64,000 bases of DNA from Paenibacillus sp. GP183. Its GTDB lineage: Bacteria > Bacillota > Bacilli > Paenibacillales > NBRC-103111. This document shows, piece after piece, positions 24,430 through 32,467 of the stretch (the stretch's first letter is position 1; each line of letters starts with the position of its first letter). Position numbers and translations under genes: made by a program. The stretch spans positions 1,488,001-1,552,000 of the forward strand of contig NZ_FNSW01000001.1 of NCBI RefSeq assembly GCF_900104695.1. Reading direction: 5' to 3'. Under the pieces are notes generated by a model, which was not told the origin of the DNA, ran no database searches, and saw only the letters and a program-made list of their open reading frames with translations.

Positions 24430-25059
24430 TTATAGAAAATTAAGAATGTCCATCGGCGTATAAGCTAACATTTTTGAACAAATCGGCTCAAGCCGTTCAA
24501 ATTTGCCGTCTCCCCAAAGTGCCGCAATACCCTTCATTCGTGCAGCACCAGCTGCTCGTAAGTCTGAAGGTTGGTCACCAATGTATATGCAATTCTCAGG
24601 AGGAGACTTAAGGTGACTAGCCGCGAGAATCAGGGGATCGGGGTGAGGTTTGTGCAGTTTAGTGTCTTCTTGGGCTACGATAACATCAAACAAGTTGTCT
24701 AAAGTCTTTGCCTTCAATTCATTTACAACATGGAATCGTCGTTTAGAAGATACGATTCCCATTCGATAACCTCTCCGCTTCAATTCGCTCAGTAACTCTG
24801 GGATACCTGAGTAGCAAGGGATTTGTTCAGCACGTTCTTGGTAATAACTTGTCCCCGTATCAAGAATCTGTTTTGCCACATCATCATCGAACCATTCATT
24901 GTAAACTACTGGAACTGGACGCCCGACAAGTTGAGCAAATTCGTCTTCCGTTGGCTCCCTTCCAAGAACCTGCTTGAATCCATAGCGTGTCCCATCCTTT
25001 GCTAACGCCTCGCTATCTTGAATAGTCCCATCTAAGTCCCAAAGAACAACAGAGATCAA
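24430..25059 (-). CDS. HAD-family phosphatase
   Basis: About 209 residues from a TTG at 25057-25059 with AAAGGTGGG upstream. HAD motifs: I LWDLDGTIQDSEA, II GIVSSKR, III KPHPDP and IV YIGDQPSDLRAAG. The cap region is helical, as in phosphoglycolate phosphatase/PhnX-like enzymes. The substrate is unknown. It shares an array segment with the M24 protein gene upstream; a terminator-like hairpin (GCAGACC/GGGTTGC) lies between them. Confidence 0.88.
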   Translation of the reverse strand: MISVVLWDLDGTIQDSEALAKDGTRYGFKQVLGREPTEDEFAQLVGRPVPVVYNEWFDDDVAKQILDTGTSYYQERAEQIPCYSGIPELLSELKRRGYRMGIVSSKRRFHVVNELKAKTLDNLFDVIVAQEDTKLHKPHPDPLILAASHLKSPPENCIYIGDQPSDLRAAGAARMKGIAALWGDGKFERLEPICSKMLAYTPMDILNFL

Positions 25060-25149
25060 AGTTACACCCACCTTTAGATCAATTTGCCAATAGCAAAAAA
25101 GCAACCCGTGCTAGCAGGTCTGCGTTTTGTTGAAAAGTTTGACGCATTC

Positions 25150-25869
25150 CTATAAAATAAGTAATTCTCCATTACGGAAATAGTAAATATTCTCCCGTTT
25201 AAAGCCATACTCTCCATTTCTGTACTTTATATGTGGCTCAAATGTAAAAAGAGATGCTTCACTAAGCTTCATCTTATTCCCCGACTCAAAATATCTTCTA
25301 TGATCTTTATTAAATTCGATTGTGTGCCCCAAATTCCCAGAAAAATCAAGATTAATGTAACCAAGTTGTTGTATAACCTCATTCATATATATGTAAACTT
25401 CTTCAAAAGTCATGTCAGGTCTTACAAAATCAATAAATACTTTATGAAGTTCCTTTTCGGCGATAATTCCACGTGAAAATTCTAAGGCATATTCATTTTT
25501 GGTATTTGCAAGTATGTCTTCTTCAATTACATTTCCGTCGACGACTATTAGCGTTCGTGCATAGTCTCCCCAATAGGTGTTAATCTCTGGACTAAGGTCT
25601 ATGGTCACGATGTCATTTCTGCCGATTAATGTATCCGATGATGGCTTATAATCCTTACCTGACTCAGAAATGGTTGTCCTTTTTCCAACATGAACAAATG
25701 CCCCTACACCGTGATACCAAAACCTATGAATGCCCTTATTTCTCATGATCTCTTCGGCACTATAGACGATTTCAATTTCCGAGATACCTTCTTTAATTAT
25801 CTCCTGTAATTCACTTATGGTAGCTTTAGCGATCGATTGAACGTAGGTATACTGTAACAATTGTTCCAC
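25150..25869 (-). CDS. M24-family metallopeptidase (aminopeptidase P-like)
   Basis: 239 residues, catalytic pita-bread domain only. The five metal ligands are visible: D in VTIDLSP, D in YWGDYARTL, H in GNLGHTIEF, E in FTFEPHI and E in FKRENIYYF. No N-terminal domain. Members cleave Xaa-Pro peptides, methionine or small amide substrates; some orphans in arrays act on modified amino acids or antibiotics. The role is not deducible. Confidence 0.85.
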   Translation of the reverse strand: MEQLLQYTYVQSIAKATISELQEIIKEGISEIEIVYSAEEIMRNKGIHRFWYHGVGAFVHVGKRTTISESGKDYKPSSDTLIGRNDIVTIDLSPEINTYWGDYARTLIVVDGNVIEEDILANTKNEYALEFSRGIIAEKELHKVFIDFVRPDMTFEEVYIYMNEVIQQLGYINLDFSGNLGHTIEFNKDHRRYFESGNKMKLSEASLFTFEPHIKYRNGEYGFKRENIYYFRNGELLIL

Positions 25870-25917
25870 AAAAAACCTTCTTCCTACACCTTTTATATTA
25901 AGAGTTTTTCCTTTTTG

Positions 25918-25944
25918 CTTAAGTATCCTCCCGTTAGCTTAACG
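25918..25944. repeat. Array half-site K
   Basis: Core CCTCCCGTTAGCTT enclosed by CTTAA/TTAAG arms. It contains the stop codon of the membrane-protein fragment on its right. Confidence 0.55.
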
Positions 25945-26040
25945 AAGGGAATAACGTTTCCTTTTTATAACGCCGTTGGTCCTTGAAGTTTAATCCGATC
26001 ATGAATACAGTGCCGAGTAGGAACAGCAACGAAAAAAATT
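25934..26040 (-). pseudogene. 3' fragment of a small membrane-protein gene
   Basis: The minus-strand frame reads LLFLLGTVFMIGLNFKDQRR and ends SLS-stop inside core K. One hydrophobic helix followed by a basic tail resembles small DUF3953-type membrane proteins. The 5' part is missing. The stop codon within the core is the same arrangement as for the GNAT gene at site B. Confidence 0.45.
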
Positions 26041-26083
26041 GAATAACTTTTGAATTTCACTGATTTAATTACATTTTTAAATA

Positions 26084-27548
26084 ACTTGAGTCTTGCGATT
26101 TCCAACGAAACTTTCGAAAATGGGCAGACTTGTAGCATGACGGGAAACTCGCTTGCTCAGGCAGGTATCTTGAGATGCTTAAGGATGTCGAATAGGGGCT
26201 TTTTCTCTAGGGCTTGTTGATACACGTATACGATGATCTGCCCGAAATACTCTTGCCGGATTCTGTACACCACATCTCCAAGCGTAAGATGCTTGTCGCT
26301 CTTCATCCAGTCCTGACGCTGAGATTCCAGAAAGTTCTGCGTCAGATACTGAATGGTCCAAAACCGTTGAATGCCTGCAAATGAGAGCAACTGATAGTGG
26401 TCAAAGCCCAGCAGTTCTTTGAAATAGCGATAGCCGGTTTCGATGTTCCATCGTACGTGATAATAGCGTTGGATCGTGACGAGATCCAAGCTTAAATCCG
26501 TACACAGGAGACAAACCTGAGGTTTGCTCGAATCGGCATATTCATCTTTCCAAGACAGCAGAGCTTTGACGTTTTCCATTTCGCTTAATGGTCCTTCATA
26601 TTCATAAACCCAGTACGTTCCCTGACTTTCCACCGTAACGGAGCGGAGGTCAGACTTGCGAAGATACTGGACAGCGAAATCAACCATGGAGATCGTTATA
26701 CCGCTGACGCAGATCAGTCGATTCGTCTTTACAGCGGCGATGACATGAAAACCCTTGAGGTTACAGGCATTAATGACCTTCTCACTGGTGTACCAGCTAT
26801 CCATCAGAACGTAAACTTGTTCGTCTTTCGAAGCCGGGAATGCTTCAATCATTTCAAGAGCGAGATCGTTCTTGCTTTTGAATGATAAGCGGTGCTCCTC
26901 GCAATATTCTTCACGGTAATAGGGACGAAAATCCCAAGCATAGGAACTGCCTTCGCTTACAATGTGAGCAGTGACAACGCAGTGGCACCAGACTGATTTT
27001 CCGGCTTCGTGTGAGTATTGAAAGCTGAGGGCTTCCATTTTCTTCGTCGAGGTTTCCTTCTTACAGCAAGTATCATCCACGATGAAGAATACAAGTTGTC
27101 GAGTGTCACCGCTCTTTGCTCGTTTATCGCGAATCTTATCCATTATGAATTGCATGCGTCGGCGCTGCATGCGATTAACGCACCATGGCGAATGATTCAA
27201 AAAATTCGTGACATTACTGAGGTGACGATCTCCTCGGGCAGCTTGCTGAATTTGTGTCATATTTTTACGGCCGGCACAAAGAATGATGCCGTGAATGAGG
27301 GTAAACAGATGACCAAGCTGTGGTTTAGAAAATTCCAGCTTCAAGGCTAAAATGAACTTGACGATAGGCAAGTAGAGGGATACCATGAGATTGGGACATC
27401 TCCTTTTCTTGGAAATTGTAGTTGTGGTAAACGACAATTTCTCTATCCAAAGGCGATGTCCTTCTTCTGTTTATGGATTCGACGAAGCTTCTAAATTTCT
27501 ACCCTAAATCTGCGGTCATCGACGGCAATATTTTCGCAACACTCAAGT
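26084..27548 (-). mobile_element. IS4-superfamily (IS701-like) insertion sequence
   Basis: Terminal inverted repeats ACTTGAGTCTTGCGA (26084-26098) and, reversed, ACTTGAGTGTTGCGA (27534-27548). The 5-bp target duplication AAATA flanks it (26079-26083 and 27549-27553). It is inserted in array DNA between half-site K and site L. Confidence 0.85.
26157..27386 (-). CDS. IS4-superfamily DDE transposase
   Basis: About 409 residues from the ATG at 27384-27386, preceded by AGGAGA. Motifs: FIVDDTCC for the first Asp, VLMDSWYTSEKVI for the second, and YHVRWNIETGYRYFKELLG, the Y-R-E-K block with the catalytic Glu. The frame is intact. It belongs to the IS701/IS4 group. Confidence 0.92.
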   Translation of the reverse strand: MVSLYLPIVKFILALKLEFSKPQLGHLFTLIHGIILCAGRKNMTQIQQAARGDRHLSNVTNFLNHSPWCVNRMQRRRMQFIMDKIRDKRAKSGDTRQLVFFIVDDTCCKKETSTKKMEALSFQYSHEAGKSVWCHCVVTAHIVSEGSSYAWDFRPYYREEYCEEHRLSFKSKNDLALEMIEAFPASKDEQVYVLMDSWYTSEKVINACNLKGFHVIAAVKTNRLICVSGITISMVDFAVQYLRKSDLRSVTVESQGTYWVYEYEGPLSEMENVKALLSWKDEYADSSKPQVCLLCTDLSLDLVTIQRYYHVRWNIETGYRYFKELLGFDHYQLLSFAGIQRFWTIQYLTQNFLESQRQDWMKSDKHLTLGDVVYRIRQEYFGQIIVYVYQQALEKKPLFDILKHLKIPA

Positions 27549-27553
27549 AAATA

Positions 27554-27711
27554 ATATAAAAAATGTTATTATCTTAATTTAGTTATTGTATTTACTCATT
27601 AAATTAATATAGTTTCCGTTCCTAATTTCACTATTCTCATACGGAAAAGGAGCTACAACAAAGCAAGCTCCACCTCAACTGAGTTCCTCGTTAGTGTAAC
27701 AATTACGCCAT
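27554..27711. repeat. Array site L and flank
   Basis: Left core GTTTCCGTTCC (27612-27622), hairpin GGAGCT/AGCTCC with TTTT on the minus strand, right core AACTGAGTTCCTCGTTAG (27678-27695), 16 bp beyond the stop of the Cof-type gene. Confidence 0.6.
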
Positions 27712-28506
27712 TCACAGTACAAATTTCTCAAGTGCTACAGCAACACCATCATTATCATTTGATTCGGTAATGTACTTCGCACAATCTTTTAATTCAGTTA
27801 TACCATTACCCATTGCAATTGGAAATCCGCACATATGGAAAAGTCCCAAATCGTTAAAATCATCTCCGAATACCATTACATGTTCCGAATTTATCCCGAT
27901 ATCATTTAATACCGACTTCACTGCATTTTCTTTTGATGCTGATTTATGCATGATTTGCACTAATAATCCTCCATCGGTTGCGATTACGTTAACTTGGTCA
28001 CCGAATTTCTGGATAACATCTCTCCATGTGCTATAACCGAGAGCTAGTATTTTTGTCGGGGAGATTGAACTGATAAAATCGTAATCGACTACCTGCGGTT
28101 TAGGCTCATTCGAACGGGCACCGAACTGAGCACTCTCTGTCTCGGGAACTGGTGTGCACGTATACCATAAGTCATTTACTTCATATGAGATTGTTGACTG
28201 AGGCTCATTCAACCTAATGAATTCGTTAATCTGTTGGCTAACCTCTATAGGGATACTAATGTGCTGCTGAGTCTGCTTGGATTTGCATTTTACCAGGGCA
28301 CCATTGTAGAAAACCATGTAGTCTACAAAAGGAATAGCCTTTACAAATTGTTCAGCCGCTCTAGGCGGTCGTGCCGTGGCAACAATAATATGTATTCCTG
28401 AATCAAAACATCTTTTAACAGCACTATAATTTCGAGGAGATATGGATTTATTAATATCAAGTAATGTTCCGTCCAAGTCTAATACAATTGCCTGTATTTC
28501 TGCCAC
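27712..28506 (-). CDS. Cof-type HAD hydrolase
   Basis: 264 residues. Motif I is IVLDLDGTLLDINKSI, motif II IIVATARPPR, the C2B cap follows, and motif IV is MVFGDDFNDLGLFHMCG. The length and KENAVKSVL are typical of Cof/YidA-type sugar-phosphate or pyridoxal-phosphate phosphatases. A single gene between site L and half-site M, with a 72-bp leader containing TGTGTATAAT, a good extended -10. Confidence 0.9.
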   Translation of the reverse strand: MAEIQAIVLDLDGTLLDINKSISPRNYSAVKRCFDSGIHIIVATARPPRAAEQFVKAIPFVDYMVFYNGALVKCKSKQTQQHISIPIEVSQQINEFIRLNEPQSTISYEVNDLWYTCTPVPETESAQFGARSNEPKPQVVDYDFISSISPTKILALGYSTWRDVIQKFGDQVNVIATDGGLLVQIMHKSASKENAVKSVLNDIGINSEHVMVFGDDFNDLGLFHMCGFPIAMGNGITELKDCAKYITESNDNDGVAVALEKFVL

Positions 28507-28577
28507 TTACATTCCCCCATAGTTTAATTTTTCCAATTATACACAAATAACTGTGCAAATGGTAGTACATTATTGAA

Positions 28578-28598
28578 TTAATCTGCCCGTTAGCTTAA
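28578..28598. repeat. Array half-site M (left core)
   Basis: Core ATCTGCCCGTTAGC within ATTAA/TTAAT arms, 72 bp upstream of the Cof-type gene. Its partner right core at 28778 is separated by the second GGCTCT cluster. Confidence 0.6.
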
Positions 28599-28627
28599 TG
28601 AAATTACCCAAGCTTACTGAACAACAC

Positions 28628-28712
28628 TTAATACAAAGATGGCTCTCCCTTCCGAGAAGGTGGCTCTATTTCGTTAACATCATGGCTCTGACTCATTAAC
28701 CAAGCGGCTCTC
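28628..28712. repeat. IS-end-like cluster of GGCTCT repeats, copy 2
   Basis: Four GGCTCT units at about 22-bp spacing, in opposite orientation to the copy at 21818-21905. Together they could be the two ends of one lost IS, or solo ends of two insertions. They split an array site. Confidence 0.5.
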
Positions 28713-28777
28713 CCGTAGTGAAATATTCAATTTTTGGCCAAAAGAAAAATCGCCCATATCATTAGGCGGTTAATTCT

Positions 28778-28799
28778 GAACTATCGTACCCGTTAGTTC
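28778..28799. repeat. Array half-site M (right core)
   Basis: AACTATCGTACCCGTTAGTT (28779-28798) with one more flanking G-C pair: a perfect 6-bp-arm hairpin GAACTA/TAGTTC. A small hairpin CGCC/GGCG precedes it. Confidence 0.65.
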
Positions 28800-28838
28800 G
28801 ATGATGTATTTCGTAAGCTCAAATAAATTTTAGTTTTG

Positions 28839-28985
28839 TCATATTGTATTTTTATCTGAACACAGCATCGAAAAGTGACAACTATCCCAATGAGTTGTAA
28901 CCAAAATTTCATTATTGTCGGTAAAAAGATTCAAATGTTGATTTCTTAAAGCATTATTATCCTTGACTATGTCAAACCATTACCC
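28839..28985 (-). pseudogene. 3' fragment of an unrecognised gene
   Basis: The minus-strand frame gives NEILVTTHWDSCHFSMLCSD and ends KNTI-stop, 40 bp before core M. The 5' end is missing: a stop lies directly upstream in frame. It looks like the end of a small globular, perhaps immunity-type, protein. It is the outermost cassette-like member seen. Confidence 0.45.
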
Positions 28986-29006
28986 CAAATGGCTGAGGTC
29001 TTTTTT

Positions 29007-29390
29007 TTATCTTTCAATGAGTTGTCCGCCCTCGAGCATGACTTTATACCGATAACCCTTCCATAGTGCATAGAGATCACGGGCATCGTAATAAAGCGAG
29101 TATCGAGTCAATGGACTCCATGGAGCATCCTTGTTTAACTTTTCATACCCACTACCCATACGTTTCACGTATCCGACAGGACTTATCCAATCAATGTGGT
29201 CATCCGTTGCACCGAGCTTATGCTGCAGCTCATGGAGTTCCATGTAATAAGACTGGTCACGATAATCTTCTAAGTATAGGTAGTCTAAATCAACTGTGCG
29301 ATTAAATAAAGGTGCATACAGACGCTCATGCGTGTCGTAGAAAAAAGCGGCAGGATTTTCAGAATCGTGAGGCAGTTCATCACAAAAAAC
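29007..29390 (-). pseudogene. Unrecognised protein, 5' end replaced by recombinase sequence
   Basis: About 125 codons of protein-like sequence (FCDELPHDSENPAAFFYDTH... to YKVMLEGGQLIER). The upstream part of the open frame runs antisense through a recombinase coding fragment, so the natural N-terminus is lost at about 29385. The many Tyr and acidic residues do not match a known family. The product probably is not made as a functional protein. Confidence 0.45.
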
Positions 29391-30100
29391 GACGGGATTC
29401 ATACAAATGCAGAAACCGTCTACAAGGCGGCAGGAGTCTTTGTAGCTCAACTAGGGCATCAATAGGGGCGGATATACTCGAAAACGCCATACTGGGGCAA
29501 ATAAAGGCGTTTACAAAGGAGTTAGCCGATAGCCCCTTGCTCAACGAGATCAAGAACTATACAGAAACATCATTAAATCAGGTTGATACAGAATATGAGG
29601 ACACTTTGAAAGAATTAAAAAAGTACTCCACTATAAAAAGTAGTGCTGAAGCAATGCTTGATAAAATATTTCTTGGTATGGAGGTTCCATTCACGCAAGA
29701 AGACATAGCAGATAGACTTAAGGTATCAAAGCAAAAAATTGAAGAATTGAACTTAAAGAAAACCGAACTAAACAATTCACGATCACGAGAAAAAATTAGT
29801 CAAGAAGACTTATTACAGCTTTCCACTGTTATTAATGAATGGAGTTCATTGTTTGACCACACTGACATAACGACAAGAAAAGTCATGTTATCAAAGATTG
29901 TAGATAAGGTTGTAGTTCACAAGGATAAAATTGATATTAAGATTAATTTAAAACTAGAAGAGTTTTTTGAAGCTGTAATGGGGACAAATAGCGAGGTTTC
30001 TTCTGCTTTAGACACCAGTGCATATAACAACAGCATTATGTATACAGTTGGAACTCCTACTGTTAATATAGAAACTGTTGAAATCATAATGAATTTATAA
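29380..30100 (+). pseudogene. C-terminal part of a second large serine recombinase
   Basis: The frame contains a partial zinc ribbon (SYKCRNR..) and RASIGADILENAIL. A long coiled coil follows (KNYTETSLNQVDTEYEDTLK, KVSKQKIEELNLKKTEL), then the family end KIVDKVVVHKDKIDIKINL. The catalytic and recombinase domains are missing upstream. Its 3' end and flank are duplicated at 18715-18925. It is different in sequence from the intact recombinase at 30692. Confidence 0.8.
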
Positions 30101-30338
30101 GACAAATCTCCTTTGTTAAGAAGAAATTTAAAAATAACATAATGTTTTTTTGAAAAAGAAATTACAGTACAAATAACATAAGGCCTTATTAAATTATCTT
30201 TACCATAATGATTCCTAAAAGATGAATAAGTAAAAGAAAAGAAACCTACAATCCGCTACACTTTATCTCCCCCTCCTAAAAAGTTGTCCTCAATTAAAGA
30301 TCCGTTCCAAAATCCGTTTTTGTTACACGCACATAAAA
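30101..30338. other. 3' flank of the recombinase fragment, no gene
   Basis: AT-rich, and similar to 18790-18925 up to the GAAACCTACAAT stretch near 30250. No coding signal. Confidence 0.5.
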
Positions 30339-30372
30339 AAACGCCGCACCCAAGTTTTTGGGTGAGCGTTCT
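30339..30372 (-). terminator. Terminator of the 43-residue ORF transcript
   Basis: Minus strand: AACGC.CACCCAA, loop, TTGGGTG..GCG followed by TTTTTTT. A strong intrinsic terminator about 90 bp downstream of the small ORF. Confidence 0.75.
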
Positions 30373-30463
30373 TATAGTTAGTTATTCGGGCTATTCTATC
30401 TTTACTCCATGTATTATTAATTCCATCCCCCCGACAATAACATCTATAACGGCAACATGTAAA

Positions 30464-30595
30464 TTATCCCTCCGACTTACGTTCCTTTAAATCCGATTGA
30501 CGCTTCATGTTATTTAGATAACGTTCCACAACCATATCGGCAAGAATGTATTTAAGGGACTCCTTTTGCTGATCTGTTAAATTGCCTATTATCAT
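30464..30595 (-). CDS. 43-residue protein, candidate recombination directionality factor
   Basis: ATG at 30593-30595 with GGGGGTG upstream. The product begins MIIGNLTDQQKESLKYILAD and ends in a charged tail (RQSDLKERKSEG). The composition suggests a two-helix, DNA- or protein-binding peptide. It is divergent from the large serine recombinase, 97 bp apart, and has its own terminator. Partners of large serine integrases that switch them to excision are small, unrelated proteins, often encoded nearby, so this is a plausible but unproven candidate. It falls below usual ORF length cut-offs. Confidence 0.6.
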   Translation of the reverse strand: MIIGNLTDQQKESLKYILADMVVERYLNNMKRQSDLKERKSEG

Positions 30596-30691
30596 AATTG
30601 GCACCCCCAAACATTGTAAGAATGGCTTGTTTATGGTGTCCAATGCGTGATAAAATTATACTGTCTACACAAAGTTGGAGGTGTTACCATA

Positions 30692-32467
30692 TTGTCGTCT
30701 AACCTATTACCAAATAAGTCAACAGTGACAATCGACGGAATAAGGGTCGTAATTTACTTGCGTGTTTCATCAGATGAACAAGTAAAAAGCGGTCTAGGTT
30801 TGGAAGGTCAGCTACATGAATGCAAACTGTTCATCGCCAAGAAGTTTCCGAACGCTGAAATCATTATTGTCTATAGTGAAGATGGTGTTTCTGCCGCAAA
30901 AGTTCCGATGGAATTTAGACCTGAACTTGTCAGGATGCTGGGTGACGCTATTAAAGCGAAGTTTGACGTGATCGTAACGTTCAAGCAAGACCGACTTGCC
31001 CGTAAGGTTGAAGAATCCGAATCCATTTATAATAGAACTGAATTAGTTGGGGTTGAAGTGTGGGAAGCTTCGTCAGAGACTAGGCTTAACAAGGCAACAC
31101 CCCAAGAAAAATTTAAGCGTCAAATCCTAGCGTCCGTTGCTGAAATGGAGGTCGAGAACACCCGCGACCGTATCAAGGCTACCAAGGCAGGGCAACGGGC
31201 TAAGGGCAACTTTGCTGGTGGCGACCTACCATACGGCTTTCTTTGGGACTCAGATAACAGCAAGATCATTGAGGTTGAGGAAGAAATACGTGTTTGGTTG
31301 CAGATCATACATAAGTTCCTGAACGAGAACAAAGGAACAATCGTTATTGCTCGGGAGCTTAATGAGTCAGGAATCAGCTACAGCAGCGGCAAGAAACGTG
31401 ATGGTCGAAGTGACAAGTGGTCGAAGGATAACGTGCTGTTACTTCTAAAAAATCCGACAATCTGCGGCAAACTTCCTAATGGTGTCGTGGAACGCTACAA
31501 AGATGCTGATGGCAGACCGAGAGTAAGACGTAAGCCAGTCCGTGAATGGACGCTACAGGAAACACCGCTGTTACGTGAAATTGTTCCGCTAGATGTTTGG
31601 CACACGATTATTGACAGGTTGGAATCCAAACGGGTTGCCAAAGTTCCACCGAAACAAATGGCAACGTCTTGGCTATTAAGCGGCATGGTGAAATGTGCTC
31701 ACTGTGGTTCTGTTATGCTTGCAAGGGACTCGGGCAAGAAGACAGTCGCTGGCAAAGTTCACCGTTACTATCGGTGTCCTAACTCCGACTGCTCGTCAAT
31801 ACTTAGGTCATTGCGTAAAGACGACTTGGAAAACCTTGTGTTAAGTGAGCTACAGGAAATGTTCACCACTGTTGATTCTAGGGAAGTCGCTGAAATAGCA
31901 CTACGCCACCTACAGGCTTTCCACGATACAGTTGATAGCGATATTGATACGCTGGATGCAGAAATCGAGTCGCTACATAGCAAGATGCAGACATTTTTAA
32001 CCGACTACACAAATGGAGATTTGTCTGCCAAGGCATATAACATGGCGGTCGAAAGTATAGAAAAAATACTAGAAGAAAAAGTCGACCAACGTGATGCTAA
32101 AGTCGCGGCTCACGATGCGAAAGTGAAACAAACGATGAACCTTGAAGTGACTATGGAAACTTTACAGTTACTTACCCAAGGAGTATTAATGGATGATGCC
32201 ATCAGCGTGCACCGAAAACGTGCCGCTGTCCTGCAATTGATCGACCATGTTGTAGTTGAAAATGGTGAGGTTAGAATCGTTACTCGGGGAGAAGCTGGAA
32301 GCGAGATTCCTACCCACTTGGAAAGGGCAATGGATAGACAAATGGAAGACATCATGAAGGAAGTTATGGCTGGAAAACTAGAGGTTTCGGCTACGTCTGT
32401 GATGTGGGGTAATTCGGCGTTACGCTCACATGCGTCACCGCTCCGATCATTTTGCCATTTTGGATAA
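30692..32467 (+). CDS. Large serine recombinase (integrase of the element)
   Basis: About 591 residues from a TTG at 30692-30694, preceded by GGAGG. The catalytic domain has YLRVSSDEQ (Ser nucleophile about residue 26) and FKQDRLARK. The recombinase domain has GDLPYGFLWD and the zinc ribbon is KCAHCGS...YRCPNSDC. A coiled coil (TLDAEIESLHSKMQ) and the conserved ending VLQLIDHVVVENG follow. The enzyme catalyses attP x attB integration. The gene runs across the right attachment core (32427-32438) into spoIVB DNA, so its last 10 residues (PLRSFCHFG region) are chromosome-encoded. In the excised circle it would end differently. Confidence 0.95.
   Translation: MSSNLLPNKSTVTIDGIRVVIYLRVSSDEQVKSGLGLEGQLHECKLFIAKKFPNAEIIIVYSEDGVSAAKVPMEFRPELVRMLGDAIKAKFDVIVTFKQDRLARKVEESESIYNRTELVGVEVWEASSETRLNKATPQEKFKRQILASVAEMEVENTRDRIKATKAGQRAKGNFAGGDLPYGFLWDSDNSKIIEVEEEIRVWLQIIHKFLNENKGTIVIARELNESGISYSSGKKRDGRSDKWSKDNVLLLLKNPTICGKLPNGVVERYKDADGRPRVRRKPVREWTLQETPLLREIVPLDVWHTIIDRLESKRVAKVPPKQMATSWLLSGMVKCAHCGSVMLARDSGKKTVAGKVHRYYRCPNSDCSSILRSLRKDDLENLVLSELQEMFTTVDSREVAEIALRHLQAFHDTVDSDIDTLDAEIESLHSKMQTFLTDYTNGDLSAKAYNMAVESIEKILEEKVDQRDAKVAAHDAKVKQTMNLEVTMETLQLLTQGVLMDDAISVHRKRAAVLQLIDHVVVENGEVRIVTRGEAGSEIPTHLERAMDRQMEDIMKEVMAGKLEVSATSVMWGNSALRSHASPLRSFCHFG

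Larger units (their letters stand above)
1217..32438. mobile_element. 31.2-kb serine-recombinase element integrated in spoIVB
   Basis: Both ends carry the direct repeat CACATGCGTCAC (1217-1228 and 32427-32438). Removing one copy plus the intervening DNA (31,210 bp) rejoins spoIVB exactly in frame. The right end encodes an intact large serine recombinase and the left end a degenerate homologue. No phage structural, conjugation or replication genes are recognisable. The cargo is a gene-cassette-like array, small RNAs, IS elements, remnants of further recombinases and short orphan genes. It is best described as an integrative element of unknown class, comparable in position logic to the skin and sigK elements of other spore formers. 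Confidence 0.93.

Noticed and set aside
14528-28985. Classical integron with attC sites
   Set aside because: The sites end in direct, not inverted, TAACGGG motifs. The GTTRRRY/RYYYAAC pair is not conserved and no tyrosine integrase is encoded in the window. Called integron-like only.
1217-32438. Prophage or conjugative element
   Set aside because: No capsid, terminase, portal, tail, lysis, relaxase or type IV secretion genes are present.
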